In this document: positions 7,785-16,079 of the stretch, piece after piece
How the letters are laid out: each line of letters begins with the position of its first letter
Position numbering within the stretch: the stretch's first letter is position 1
Assembly: GCA_900547415.1 (NCBI GenBank)
Contig: URGS01000007.1
Span: forward strand, 1 to 64,000
Length of the DNA: 64,000 bases
Reading direction: 5' to 3'
Source: an uncultured Phascolarctobacterium sp.
Lineage (GTDB): Bacteria; Bacillota; Negativicutes; Acidaminococcales; Acidaminococcaceae
Translations under genes and position numbers: made by a program
The notes under the pieces: generated by a model
Seen by the model: only the letters and a program-made list of their open reading frames with translations
Databases searched by the model: none
Told to the model about the DNA's origin: nothing

Positions 7785-8324
7785 TTAGTAGTTCAGAACA
7801 CGCAGTTCAAAATAGCCTTGGGGATGGTCGCAAACCGGGCATTTTGCAGGAGCTTCTTTAGCAATAACAATCTTGCCGCAGTTGGTGCAGATCCAAACCT
7901 TTTCTTCTTCGCGTTTAAATACACGATCATTTTCAATGTTAGCCAAGAGTGCACGATATCTTTCTTCGTGCTCTTTTTCGATTTTGCCAACCTCTTCAAA
8001 GAGATAAGCTAATTTGTCAAAGCCCTCTTCTTTAGCAGTTTTAGCGAATTCGGCGTACATTTCAGTCCATTCGTAGTTTTCGCCTGCTGCTGCGTCCTTC
8101 AGGTTGGTAATAGTATCAGGAACCTTACCATCATGGAGTGCTTTGAACCAAAGCTTAGCATGCTCTTTTTCATTAGCAGAGGTCTCAGCAAAAAATGCAC
8201 CGATTTGATTATAGCCTTCTTTTTTAGCAGTGCTGGAGTAGTACTCATACTTAACTCTAGCTTGGGATTCACCTGCAAATGCAGTCATCAAATTTTGTTC
8301 GGTTTTGCTACCCTTTAATTCCAT
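7785..8324 (-). CDS. rbr: Rubrerythrin
   Basis: 179 residues: an N-terminal ferritin-like diiron domain and a C-terminal rubredoxin-like Fe(SCys)4 domain. The diiron ligands sit in [14 protein letters not shown] and [12 protein letters not shown], and again in [17 protein letters not shown] near residue 115. The C-terminus has CTNCGK...[11 protein letters not shown]. Rubrerythrin is a cytoplasmic peroxidase that protects anaerobes from hydrogen peroxide. It lies 77 bases downstream of perR on the same strand and is probably in the same PerR-controlled unit. The ribosome binding site AAAGGAGGAAG is strong. Confidence 0.96.
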   Translation of the reverse strand: MELKGSKTEQNLMTAFAGESQARVKYEYYSSTAKKEGYNQIGAFFAETSANEKEHAKLWFKALHDGKVPDTITNLKDAAAGENYEWTEMYAEFAKTAKEEGFDKLAYLFEEVGKIEKEHEERYRALLANIENDRVFKREEEKVWICTNCGKIVIAKEAPAKCPVCDHPQGYFELRVLNY

Positions 8325-8401
8325 GTTTCTTCCTCCTTTAAATTACATAGTGGAAATAACCCTAAAATACAAAGAGTTTTGTTGCTGTATCGCTATATGG
8401 A

Positions 8402-8827
8402 TTAGTTCTCGTCGTCACCTAAAACTTCACCATGCTCTTCAGCCAGCTTTTGGCATTCAGGGCAAACGCCACTGAATACGATATCATGGTGATTCATTTT
8501 GTAACCTGTTACAGATGCAACCTTTTCGTCCATATCGGGGATGTAGTCAAAGTTTTCTACGTTCATGAATTTACCACATTTGGTGCATTTAATATGGTAA
8601 TGTCTTGCCAAAATGTGGTCAAAGCGGTCAGCTCCGCTGGGAACGGAAACCTTGCCCAAAAGTCCGCTTTCTACCAGAGAATTAAGATTGCGATAAACAG
8701 TACCTTTACTGATATCGGGGTATTCCATAGTGATACGATCGTACACTTCTTCAGCAGTAGGGTGATCCGCTAAAAAGCGTACAGCAGCAATAACTAATTG
8801 TCTTTGAATAGTGTTTCTTTTAGCCAT
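8402..8827 (-). CDS. perR: Peroxide-responsive Fur-family repressor PerR
   Basis: 141 residues from the ATG at 8827, chosen over two upstream ATGs because only it has AAAGG at a usable distance. Winged-helix domain (KGTVYRNLNSLVESGLL), then the regulatory metal site: His22 in DHPTAEEVYD, Asp70 in RFDH, His76 and His78 in RHYH. The structural zinc site is CTKC (81-84) and CPEC near the C-terminus. The Asp in RFD and the HYH pair fit PerR better than Fur or Zur. PerR senses peroxide through oxidation of its metal-binding His. Promoter TTGACA-16-TATAAT lies at 8865-8892. Rubrerythrin downstream fits a peroxide-stress unit. Confidence 0.9.
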   Translation of the reverse strand: MAKRNTIQRQLVIAAVRFLADHPTAEEVYDRITMEYPDISKGTVYRNLNSLVESGLLGKVSVPSGADRFDHILARHYHIKCTKCGKFMNVENFDYIPDMDEKVASVTGYKMNHHDIVFSGVCPECQKLAEEHGEVLGDDEN

Positions 8828-8864
8828 CTTCATCATCCTTTATCAAAAATAGTTCTTAATTAGA

Positions 8865-8892
8865 ATTATACTGATTTGAATGAAAATGTCAA
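8865..8892 (-). promoter_or_regulatory. perR promoter
   Basis: On the minus strand, TTGACA (8887-8892), 16-base spacer, TATAAT (8865-8870). An AT-rich imperfect palindrome TTCTAATTAAGAA overlaps the region just downstream of the -10 and could be a PerR/Fur-type operator, but its match to the PerR box is weak. Confidence 0.75.
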
Positions 8893-9039
8893 GGGAATTT
8901 AGTATAATTTGCCAAGAAAACACAATTGCAAATAATGTTTTTTTGCAGTCTGAAAAGTAATTGCTGAATTATTCTCAAATCAGGAAAATAACAATAGTAA
9001 AATTATGTAATTAGTATTTATGTTAAATGTTTTCAATTA

Positions 9040-9068
9040 TTGACACCAAGAAACGATAACTATATAAT
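9040..9068 (+). promoter_or_regulatory. feoAB promoter
   Basis: TTGACA (9040-9045), 17-base spacer, TATAAT (9063-9068), a consensus promoter. The 125-nt leader holds a weak CACAGA/TCTGTG hairpin near 9115-9140. AT-rich repeats around the -10 could be a Fur-type operator; this is not clear by eye. Confidence 0.85.
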
Positions 9069-9193
9069 TAGTGTAGTTAATTATGGCTTACTGATTATAA
9101 AGGATTCTTCTTGTCACAGATTACGGTAGTGTACTCTGTGGCAATGTGCATAGATTTTATGCTTTATATATTGTATGGAAAGAAAGGCAAAAA

Positions 9194-9436
9194 ATGAATA
9201 ACTTAACATTAGATAAATTAGCTATTGGACAAACTGGGATTATTCAGATTGTAGGAGGGGAAGGTATCCTGCGACGTCGCTTATTGGATATGGGACTGAC
9301 TCCTCGTACTCGTGTTATGGTGCGCAAGCGTGCTCCCTTGGGTGACCCTATGGAGATATTTCTGCGCGGTTATGAGCTGACTCTCCGTGCAGACGAGGCC
9401 TCTAAAATTACTGTAGTATTGGAGGCTGACAACTAA
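9194..9436 (+). CDS. feoA: Ferrous iron transport protein A
   Basis: 80 residues, an SH3-fold cytoplasmic partner of FeoB. The sequence LDKLAIGQTGIIQIVGGEGILRRRLLDMGLTPRTRVMV fits FeoA, with the conserved RRRLLDMG core. The start is the ATG at 9194 behind AAAGG; an upstream in-frame start at 9146 lacks a site and adds non-homologous residues. The stop overlaps the feoB start by one base (TAATG), indicating coupled translation. Confidence 0.95.
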   Translation: MNNLTLDKLAIGQTGIIQIVGGEGILRRRLLDMGLTPRTRVMVRKRAPLGDPMEIFLRGYELTLRADEASKITVVLEADN

Positions 9437-11442
9437 TGAAGCTTCATTTTGCATTAGTAGGTAACCAAAACTGCGGCAAAAGTACTCTGTTCAACTATTT
9501 GACCGGCAGTAATCAGCACGTTGGCAATTTCCCTGGCGTTACAGTACAGAAGAAAGAGGGTTCTCTTTTAGATACTCCTGATTCTACAGTTATCGACTTG
9601 CCAGGTATTTATTCACTTTCTCCCTATACCTCCGAGGAAATCGTAACAAGGGACTTGCTGCTTTACAACAAGCCTGACGCCATTATCAACGTTATTGATG
9701 CAACTAATATTGAACGCAGTCTGTATCTGACTCTCCAGCTTATTGAGCTCAATATTCCTATGATTATTGCTCTGAACATGATGGACGAGCTGGTTGGCAG
9801 CGGCGGCAGCATTGATATCCGTGCTATGGAAGCTGCTCTGACTGTTCCTGTTGTGCCTATTACCGCTAACACCGGCGAGGGTGTGGACGAGCTTGTTCGC
9901 CGTGCTCTTGATATTGCGGAACATAAAACCCTGCCTCAGCGTCTTGACTTTTGCAGTGGTCCCGTACATACTGCAATTCACGCCGTAGCACATCTTATTG
10001 AGGATAAGGTGCGCCGTAAGGGGCTGCCTCTGCGTTTTACCTCTACCAAACTGATCGAGGGCGATGATATCTTTACTAACGAGCTTCAGCTTACTGAAAA
10101 CGAGCGCGATATCATTGGCCACTTTACTGAGGAAATGGAGCTGGCGCTGAATACGGACAAAGAAGCAGCTTTGGCAGATATGCGTTATGCTTACATTGAA
10201 GAGCTTTGCTGTAAAACAGTACGCAAGACGCTGCATACTGATGCACAGCTTCGTTCTGTAAAGATTGACTATTATCTTACTCATAAATATTTGGCTTTGC
10301 CAATCTTCCTCATCATTATGAGCACTGTGTTCTGGCTGACATTTGATGTAATAGGAGCTTTTTTAAGTGATTTGCTTAGTGAGGCTATTGATTATGTAAC
10401 GGCTTCTGCGGACGCAGGTCTGACAGCCTTGAATATTGCTCCGCCAATGCACTCTTTGATTATTGATGGTGTATTCAGCGGTGTAGGCAGCGTCCTTTCC
10501 TTCCTGCCGACCATTGTTACCTTGTTCTTCTTTCTATCCATGCTGGAGGACAGCGGTTATATGGCCAGAGTAGCCTTTGTTATGGACAAGCTGCTGCGCA
10601 AGATTGGTCTTTCAGGTTCTTCCTTTGTACCTATGATTATTGGCTTTGGCTGCAGTGTGCCTGCAATTATGGCTACTCGTACCCTTGCCAGTGAACGTGA
10701 TAGAAAGATGACCATCATTTTGACACCATTTATGAGCTGTAGTGCTAAGCTGCCGATTTATGGTATTTTTATTGCGGCCTTCTTCCCTGAACAGGGTGGT
10801 CTGGTAATGATGGCACTGTACCTTTTAGGTATTTTGACAGCCATTATTTCTGGTGTGCTGCTCAATAGCTTTGTTTTTAGCGGCAAGCCTGTACCCTTTG
10901 TTATGGAGCTTCCTGCTTATCGTCTGCCAACTGCTCGCAATATTGTGATGCATATGTGGAGCAAGGCCAGCGATTTTATTCACAAGGCCTTTACTGTTAT
11001 TTTCCTGGTCAGCATTGTAATTTGGTTCCTGCAGAATTTTGACATTCGTTTCTATATGGTTGATGCCAGCGAAAGTATTATTGCTTCCATTGGCAAGCTG
11101 GCGGCGCCTATTTTCGCACCCTTGGGCTTTGGCAGCTGGCAGGCAGCAACCTCTCTTATTACAGGTATTACTGCTAAGGAGGTTGTAATCAGTACTTTGT
11201 CCGTACTGGCAGTTGGCAGTGGCGAGGCACCGGCTTTGTCACAGCTCTTTACACCGCTGACAGCCTTTACCTTCTTGGTGTTCTGCTTACTGTACCCGCC
11301 GTGCGTGGCTGCTTTAGCAACTATCCGCAGAGAAATGAACTCTGGCTGGGTGACCCTGGCCATGATTGGCTACCAGCTTTTGGCGGCATGGTGCGTAGCC
11401 TTTGCTGTAAGACAGATTGGCTTGATGCTGGGCTTTAGTTGA
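9436..11442 (+). CDS. feoB: Ferrous iron transporter B
   Basis: 668 residues. The N-terminal G domain has GNQNCGKST (residues 9-17), the FPGVTV switch region, DLPGIYSL, and NMMD for guanine recognition. The membrane part has the two Cys-containing gate motifs of the family, GFGCSVPAIMATR and MSCSAKLPIYG, and ends in further spans with LLYPPCVAALATI. It imports Fe(II) across the cytoplasmic membrane. No feoC-like gene follows; a short degraded frame is found instead. Confidence 0.97.
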   Translation: MKLHFALVGNQNCGKSTLFNYLTGSNQHVGNFPGVTVQKKEGSLLDTPDSTVIDLPGIYSLSPYTSEEIVTRDLLLYNKPDAIINVIDATNIERSLYLTLQLIELNIPMIIALNMMDELVGSGGSIDIRAMEAALTVPVVPITANTGEGVDELVRRALDIAEHKTLPQRLDFCSGPVHTAIHAVAHLIEDKVRRKGLPLRFTSTKLIEGDDIFTNELQLTENERDIIGHFTEEMELALNTDKEAALADMRYAYIEELCCKTVRKTLHTDAQLRSVKIDYYLTHKYLALPIFLIIMSTVFWLTFDVIGAFLSDLLSEAIDYVTASADAGLTALNIAPPMHSLIIDGVFSGVGSVLSFLPTIVTLFFFLSMLEDSGYMARVAFVMDKLLRKIGLSGSSFVPMIIGFGCSVPAIMATRTLASERDRKMTIILTPFMSCSAKLPIYGIFIAAFFPEQGGLVMMALYLLGILTAIISGVLLNSFVFSGKPVPFVMELPAYRLPTARNIVMHMWSKASDFIHKAFTVIFLVSIVIWFLQNFDIRFYMVDASESIIASIGKLAAPIFAPLGFGSWQAATSLITGITAKEVVISTLSVLAVGSGEAPALSQLFTPLTAFTFLVFCLLYPPCVAALATIRREMNSGWVTLAMIGYQLLAAWCVAFAVRQIGLMLGFS

Positions 11443-11466
11443 TATTAGCAAAAGTAGTGTATTCTT

Positions 11467-11586
11467 ATGAAAGAAAAAGTAAATAAGTGTGAAATTGATA
11501 TAGATACAGCTGTAAAAATTGACTTTGATGTACCAAGCGACATAAAAGAGTTAATGAACAAAATGGAGGTTATTTATTTTAATTAA
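11467..11586 (+). pseudogene. Short 39-residue frame, probable truncated remnant
   Basis: An ATG frame of 39 codons reading MKEKVNKCEIDIDTAVKIDF and then DVPSDIKELMNKMEVIYFN. It has no ribosome binding site. The middle part (DTAVKIDFDVPSDIKELM) resembles, from memory, the N-terminus of a small protein family often found next to DUF3990/DUF3791 genes in gut Firmicutes, which is normally about twice as long. I read it as a truncated remnant; a real micro-protein cannot be excluded. Confidence 0.3.
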
Positions 11587-11614
11587 GTAGAAAAAATTAA
11601 TAAATGGTTTTGTA

Positions 11615-11655
11615 GGTCTGAGGTTTGTAGTAATACATTCCTCAGACTTTTTTAT
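11615..11655 (+). terminator. feoAB terminator
   Basis: GTCTGAGG (11616-11623) pairs with CCTCAGAC (11640-11647) across a 16-base loop, followed by TTTTTTATT. It ends the feoAB transcript. Confidence 0.85.
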
Positions 11656-11775
11656 TTGCTCTGCAAAGTACTGCGGAAATAAGACGAAGTAAGAGGAAAT
11701 CTGAGGACGCAGGCTTCTATCAATATTAATTCAGGGTAGCTATACCTATATAGCTATAGCTAAGTTATAGGCATT

Positions 11776-11804
11776 TTGACTAAAGTCCGTATACGTACTA
11801 TAAT
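11776..11804 (+). promoter_or_regulatory. MATE efflux gene promoter
   Basis: TTGACT (11776-11781), 17-base spacer, TATAAT (11799-11804). The same TTGACTAAAG beginning occurs in the marR promoter at 13600. Confidence 0.85.
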
Positions 11805-11805
11805 T

Positions 11806-11825
11806 AAAGTACGATAACGTACTTT
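11806..11825. promoter_or_regulatory. Palindromic MarR operator, copy 1
   Basis: AAAGTACGATAACGTACTTT, a perfect 8-bp inverted repeat around ATAA, starting one base after the -10 box so that a bound dimer would cover the transcription start. A matching palindrome occurs at the same place in the marR promoter (13631-13650). Confidence 0.8.
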
Positions 11826-11847
11826 AATAGCAAAGGAGATAGATATT

Positions 11848-11889
11848 ATGAGGGCAATTTTAAAACTCTCTTTTAGAAGGCTTGATTGA
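11848..11889 (+). CDS. 13-codon leader ORF with strong ribosome binding site
   Basis: ATG at 11848 behind AAAGGAG; encodes MRAILKLSFRRLD. It lies in the leader of the MATE efflux gene, downstream of the operator. It could be a leader peptide for translation-linked control, or the stub of a deleted gene (the sequence looks like the first residues of an ABC permease). Function is not known. Confidence 0.35.
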   Translation: MRAILKLSFRRLD

Positions 11890-11948
11890 ATCTAGTAAGT
11901 AATTTGACTACATTATCAAGGATGCCTTTAAGGAGGAGACAAAATAAT

Positions 11949-11981
11949 ATGATTAATGTTGAATTTAAAGCAAGTGGTTAG
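11949..11981 (+). CDS. 10-codon leader ORF with strong ribosome binding site
   Basis: ATG at 11949 behind AAGGAGGAG; encodes MINVEFKASG. It is the second very short ORF with a near-perfect ribosome binding site in the MATE gene leader. The MATE start itself, 50 bases on, has a much weaker site. Together this suggests either leader-peptide control or a deletion scar. Confidence 0.35.
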   Translation: MINVEFKASG

Positions 11982-12033
11982 ATTTTAGTATCCTAATAAA
12001 AGGGTCAGCGTATAGCTGGGTCTGGTGATTATC

Positions 12034-13374
12034 ATGAGAAACAATACAATTAAACTTTCCGATCATTTTACTTATAAAAAGCTTCTTCGTTTTACAGTTC
12101 CGTCCATCGTTATGATGATTTGCACCTCTATGTATGGTGTAATAGATGGCATTTTTGTTTCTAACTACATTGGCAAAATGTCGTTGGCAGCCATTAACTT
12201 TATCATGCCTGTATTATATATCTTTGCAATGTTTGGTTATATGTTTGGTGCTGGCGGCAGTGCTCTGGTCTCTAAAACCTTAGGTGAAGGTAATAGAAAA
12301 AGAGCCAATGGGTTATTCTCCCTGTTCGTGTATATTTCCATAATATTTGGTGTGTTCATGACAGTGTCTGGTTACTTTTTTATGCGTCCTCTGGTGCAGT
12401 GGTTTGGTGCAGAGGGGGAACTGCTTGAGCAGAGCTTGATTTACGGACACATTTTCCTTTTGGCACTTACAGCCTGGATTTTGATGTATGTGTTCCAGCT
12501 GTTCTTTATTACAGCAGAAAAGCCCAAGCTTGGTCTTATGGTTACTATCGCTTCTGGCGTAACCAACATCGTCCTTGACGCACTCTTTATCGTAGTATTT
12601 GAATGGGGGATTGCAGGTGCTGCAGCTGCTTCTGCTATTGGTCAGCTGGTTGGCGGTGTGTTCCCAATTGTCTACTTTGCAAGAGAAAACTCTAGTATTT
12701 TACGCTTGACTAAGCCTGTAATTGATTTTAAGGCTATTTTACAAGGCTTTGCTAATGGCTCATCTGAGCTGGTTTCCGGTATGTCTGCCTCTTTTGGCAG
12801 TATTTTATACAACGTACAGCTTTTAAAATACGCTGGTGAAAACGGCGTAGCTGCTTACGGAGTTCTGATGTATATCAGTATGATTGTTACATCTATTTTC
12901 AATGGTTATTCCAGTGGTATTGTTCCAGTTATTGGTTATCATTACGGAGCATGTAATCACGATGAGTTAAAGAGTCTGTTAAAAAAGAGCGTTATTGTTG
13001 TAGGATTATTTTCGACAAGTATCTTCACTTTATCAGAGCTTTTAGCTTATCCTATCGCCAAAGTATATGTTGGCTATGATGAAGAACTGATGAGAATTAC
13101 TATTCAAGGCTTTTTCGTGTACTCTTTCGCATTCCTGTTCATGGGTATGGCAGTTTTTGCCTCTTCCTTCTTTACGGCACTTAATAATGGTACTGTGTCT
13201 GCTATGGTAGCGTTCTTGCGTACCCTGGTATTTGAAACTACCGCTATTATTCTGCTGCCAATAGTATTTGGTGTAGATGGTATTTGGGGCTCCATCGTAC
13301 TAGCAGAGCTTATGGCTGCAGTAGTTGGTGCTGGTTTTATCTACAGAATGCGCAGAAGATATTGCTATCTGTAA
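12034..13374 (+). CDS. MATE family multidrug efflux transporter (MepA-like)
   Basis: 446 residues with about 12 hydrophobic segments, the usual MATE architecture. The N-terminal LLRFTVPSIVMMICTSMYGV and IDGIFVSNYIGKMSLAAINF match the first repeat, with the conserved D in the first helix pair; the second repeat begins near SELVSGMSASFGSILYN. MATE pumps use Na+ or H+ gradients to export drugs. The ATG at 12034 with GGTGA is preferred over GTG 12025. A MarR regulator follows 300 bases downstream, and both promoters share an operator, as in the mepR-mepA pair of Staphylococcus aureus. Substrate is not predictable. Confidence 0.92.
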   Translation: MRNNTIKLSDHFTYKKLLRFTVPSIVMMICTSMYGVIDGIFVSNYIGKMSLAAINFIMPVLYIFAMFGYMFGAGGSALVSKTLGEGNRKRANGLFSLFVYISIIFGVFMTVSGYFFMRPLVQWFGAEGELLEQSLIYGHIFLLALTAWILMYVFQLFFITAEKPKLGLMVTIASGVTNIVLDALFIVVFEWGIAGAAAASAIGQLVGGVFPIVYFARENSSILRLTKPVIDFKAILQGFANGSSELVSGMSASFGSILYNVQLLKYAGENGVAAYGVLMYISMIVTSIFNGYSSGIVPVIGYHYGACNHDELKSLLKKSVIVVGLFSTSIFTLSELLAYPIAKVYVGYDEELMRITIQGFFVYSFAFLFMGMAVFASSFFTALNNGTVSAMVAFLRTLVFETTAIILLPIVFGVDGIWGSIVLAELMAAVVGAGFIYRMRRRYCYL

Positions 13375-13414
13375 TATGTTTAGGAAGCATGTTTTAAAAT
13401 ATAGGTAAATCGGC

Positions 13415-13453
13415 AAAAAGCGTTAACTGTCTATAATGGTTAACGCTTTTTCC
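13415..13453 (+). terminator. MATE gene terminator
   Basis: Perfect 13-bp stem AAAAAGCGTTAAC/GTTAACGCTTTTT with an 11-base loop; T tract within the 3' arm. It separates the efflux and marR transcripts. Confidence 0.95.
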
Positions 13454-13599
13454 ATAGCTTGCAGAGTAGCTGTTTGGCAGTGACAGAGTTATAGTGAAGT
13501 TTAAAAATAATATATTTTCATAGCTTTTTGGTGTTCCTTTACTGTTCTCAATAGGGGAGAATAGTTTATTTGCTTTGATTAAAAACATATATATGTGGC

Positions 13600-13628
13600 T
13601 TGACTAAAGAACAAAATCGGAATAAAAT
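13600..13628 (+). promoter_or_regulatory. marR promoter
   Basis: TTGACT (13600-13605), 17-base spacer, TAAAAT (13623-13628). Confidence 0.8.
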
Positions 13629-13630
13629 TT

Positions 13631-13650
13631 AAAGTACTAAATAGTACTTT
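13631..13650. promoter_or_regulatory. Palindromic MarR operator, copy 2
   Basis: AAAGTACTAAATAGTACTTT. It shares the AAAGTAC-N6-GTACTTT frame with the site at 11806 and begins two bases after the -10 box. This is the expected layout for an autorepressor that also represses the efflux gene. Confidence 0.8.
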
Positions 13651-13673
13651 AAATTTTAGGGAGCTGATGATCT

Positions 13674-14114
13674 ATGAAGGAAACTGCAAGACGCTTGAAT
13701 CGTGCTCTGTTTAATATTGATGAGGCTTACTTGTTAAGCTATAACAAGAAGCGAGTGTCCAATGCTGAGCTATGTGTAATGTATGCTCTTGATGATGGTC
13801 AGCTCCATTCGCAAAAGGAGATTTCGAAAGAATGGCTTCTGCCCAAGACCTCTGTTAATACCATTGTAAAACGCTGGGAAAAGGAAGGTTACCTGACAAT
13901 GGTTGCTATACCTGGAAAGCGCAGAGAAATGCAGATTGTGCTTACTGACGCAGGCAGGGAATATGCCAAGGGATTTTTGGCCTTTGTCTATGAGGCAGAG
14001 GAAAAAGCATTGAAAAAAACATTGGAAAAATATTCTGAAGATTTTGTTGAGGCGGTGGAGTTCTTTGGTCGTAGTATTAAAGAAGCCTTTGCCGAGGATA
14101 ATAAAAAGGAATAG
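13674..14114 (+). CDS. MarR family transcriptional regulator
   Basis: 146 residues with a winged helix-turn-helix: LHSQKEISKEWLLPKTSVNTIVKRWEKEGYL (about 43-73) is the helix-turn-helix, and IPGKRREMQIVLTDAGREYA the wing. It acts as a dimer and should bind the twin palindromes upstream of itself and of the MATE gene, giving drug-inducible efflux. Ribosome binding site AGGGAG. A MepR-like role is inferred from synteny and shared operators. Confidence 0.9.
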   Translation: MKETARRLNRALFNIDEAYLLSYNKKRVSNAELCVMYALDDGQLHSQKEISKEWLLPKTSVNTIVKRWEKEGYLTMVAIPGKRREMQIVLTDAGREYAKGFLAFVYEAEEKALKKTLEKYSEDFVEAVEFFGRSIKEAFAEDNKKE

Positions 14115-14293
14115 GGTAGTAAAGTTACGATATCGGTAGCTATATAAGTTTGGGGTTTCTGTAATGACTGTGTAAATTGATACGGCTGCAGTTTTATTGA
14201 TTGGCGAAAAAGCATCTGATGTTCCTTGCGTTTAAAGACAGCACAACGGATATTCTTGGTGTTTTATGTACAGAAATGAAAAGCTTTTTCTGA
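14115..14293. other. Gene-free stretch downstream of marR
   Basis: AT-rich sequence with no supported gene. A 60-codon frame at 14266-14448 runs through the terminator at 14294 and through the cyclophilin promoter and has no ribosome binding site, so it is not called. Confidence 0.4.
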
Positions 14294-14347
14294 GTACATA
14301 TTTTGCACTAGCTAAGACTGGTGCAAAATGTGTACTTTTCTTTTTTA
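14294..14347 (+). terminator. Strong intrinsic terminator
   Basis: 15-bp stem, GTACATATTTTGCAC (14294-14308) with GTGCAAAATGTGTAC (14321-14335), one G-U pair, 12-base loop, then TTTTCTTTTTT. It lies 180 bases past the marR stop, so the marR transcript may have a long 3' tail. Confidence 0.85.
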
Positions 14348-14400
14348 GTGTTATATTAGTCACTATTTACATACTTTTTACTGAAAAACCTAGGCTGTGT

Positions 14401-14429
14401 TTGCGTAAGCAGTCCGTAGGTTGTATAAT
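14401..14429 (+). promoter_or_regulatory. Promoter of the cyclophilin-phoH operon
   Basis: TTGCGT (14401-14406), 17-base spacer, TATAAT (14424-14429). Confidence 0.7.
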
Positions 14430-14497
14430 ATATAATGATAGAGTGTAGGCTATAAGTATAAATAGCTTCATTTTTTGAGAGATTCTGGAGGAACAAA

Positions 14498-15061
14498 ATG
14501 AAAAAAATATTATTAGTATGTTTGTTATTATTAGTTACATTGGGCGTAGCTGCCTGCGGTCAGGGAAAGGAGACTGCTCCTGCTGCTGATGCAAAGCCGG
14601 CAACTGCAGTTTTTGAAACCAGTATGGGTAATTTTGAAATTAAGCTGGCAACGGACTATGCACCTAATACTTCTGCAAACTTTATTAAATTGGCCAAGGA
14701 TGGCTATTATGATGGACTTACATTTCATCGCGTTATTGATAATTTCATGATTCAGGGCGGTTGCCCTAAGGGTGATGGCACTGGTGGTCCTGGCTATAAA
14801 ATCAAGGACGAATTCAGCAGTAAACTGCTTCATGATGGTCCCGGCGTTTTATCCATGGCTAATGCTGGCCCTAACACTGGCGGCAGTCAGTTCTTTATTA
14901 CTCTGCGTCCCTGTGAGTGGCTTGATGGTAAGCATGCAGTTTTTGGCAAGGTTACTAAGGGTATGGATGTTGTCTATAAAATTGGCAAGGTTAAGACCGG
15001 TGCTAATGACAGACCTGTAGAACCTGTTATTATCAAAAAAATTACTATTGAAGAAAGATAA
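14498..15061 (+). CDS. Lipoprotein peptidyl-prolyl cis-trans isomerase (cyclophilin type)
   Basis: 187 residues. A lipoprotein signal peptide ([20 protein letters not shown]) with Cys20 as the likely lipidated residue, then a short low-complexity linker and a compact cyclophilin domain from about residue 36: [25 protein letters not shown] with the catalytic Arg, [19 protein letters not shown], and HAVFGKV. It should speed proline isomerisation of proteins outside the cytoplasm, anchored in a membrane. The catalytic residues appear intact. It may share a transcript with phoH, which starts 23 bases later. Confidence 0.93.
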   Translation: MKKILLVCLLLLVTLGVAACGQGKETAPAADAKPATAVFETSMGNFEIKLATDYAPNTSANFIKLAKDGYYDGLTFHRVIDNFMIQGGCPKGDGTGGPGYKIKDEFSSKLLHDGPGVLSMANAGPNTGGSQFFITLRPCEWLDGKHAVFGKVTKGMDVVYKIGKVKTGANDRPVEPVIIKKITIEER

Positions 15062-15083
15062 TTGATTTTAAGGAGGCACTAGC

Positions 15084-16079
15084 TTGGCTTTAGAGAAAGT
15101 TTTGGAAACCTTTGACCAGCAGGAAATGGTTGGTATCTGTGGTCGCAATGACGAATTTATGCGTATTATTCGTGCGTCCTTTGCTGATTGCACCATTGTG
15201 GCACGAGGCAATATGATTACCATGAGCGGTGATGAAGCAGAGGTTGAGCTTTTAGGGCAGCTTTTTGAGGAGCTGCTGTTCCTGTACCGTCAGGGATTGC
15301 CCTTAACTGCTCACGACGTGCGTTACAGCATTTATATGGTACGGGAGCATAAGACTGATAGTCTGCATAAAATGTATGCTGACACTATTATTACCACAAA
15401 TCGCGGTCGTCAGGTGAAGGCAAAAACTCTTGGCCAATGGCATTATGTAGATACTATCCGTAAAAATCATGTAACCTTAGGCATTGGTCCTGCAGGTACG
15501 GGTAAAACTTATTTGGCGGTAGCTTTAGCTGTTTCTGCACTAAAGAAAAAAGAGGTTGAACGTATTATCCTCACACGTCCTGCTGTGGAGGCAGGCGAAA
15601 AGCTAGGTTTCCTTCCAGGCGATATGCAGGATAAGGTTGATCCGTATCTGCGTCCTCTGTATGATGGTCTTTATGACATGCTTGGCAGCGATACCTTTCA
15701 AAAATATTTGACTAAGGGTGTGATTGAGGTTGCTCCTTTGGCCTATATGCGCGGACGTACTTTGAACGATGCCTTCATTATTTTGGACGAGGCGCAAAAT
15801 ACTACTCAGGAGCAGATGAAGATGTTCCTGACACGTTTTGGTTTCAACAGTAAAATGGTTATTACGGGTGATATTACTCAAATAGATTTGCCTAGCGGGA
15901 AAATGAGCGGTCTTAAGGATGCTGCTCGTATTCTTAAGGATGTACCTGGAATTGGCGTAGTTCATTTTAAGCAGCAGGATGTTGTGCGTCATGAAATAGT
16001 TGGTGCTATTATTAAGGCCTATGAAGCCTATGAAAAGGACCATAAGAACGAAAATACTTATAGGAAGAGGGAAGAATAA
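15084..16079 (+). CDS. phoH: PhoH family ATPase
   Basis: 331 residues starting at a TTG (15084) six bases after AAGGAGGC; no ATG is available near this site. A KH-like N-terminal part precedes the P-loop ATPase: GIGPAGTGKTYLA near residue 135, DEAQNTTQEQMKMFLTRFG as Walker B, and ITGDITQIDLP. PhoH-family ATPases are linked to RNA metabolism, and the gene is almost always next to ybeY, as here (ybeY starts at the next base after the stop). Confidence 0.93.
   Translation: MALEKVLETFDQQEMVGICGRNDEFMRIIRASFADCTIVARGNMITMSGDEAEVELLGQLFEELLFLYRQGLPLTAHDVRYSIYMVREHKTDSLHKMYADTIITTNRGRQVKAKTLGQWHYVDTIRKNHVTLGIGPAGTGKTYLAVALAVSALKKKEVERIILTRPAVEAGEKLGFLPGDMQDKVDPYLRPLYDGLYDMLGSDTFQKYLTKGVIEVAPLAYMRGRTLNDAFIILDEAQNTTQEQMKMFLTRFGFNSKMVITGDITQIDLPSGKMSGLKDAARILKDVPGIGVVHFKQQDVVRHEIVGAIIKAYEAYEKDHKNENTYRKREE

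Noticed and set aside
14266..14448. 60-codon hydrophobic frame between marR and the cyclophilin gene
   Set aside because: It runs through a strong terminator hairpin and the next promoter and has no ribosome binding site.
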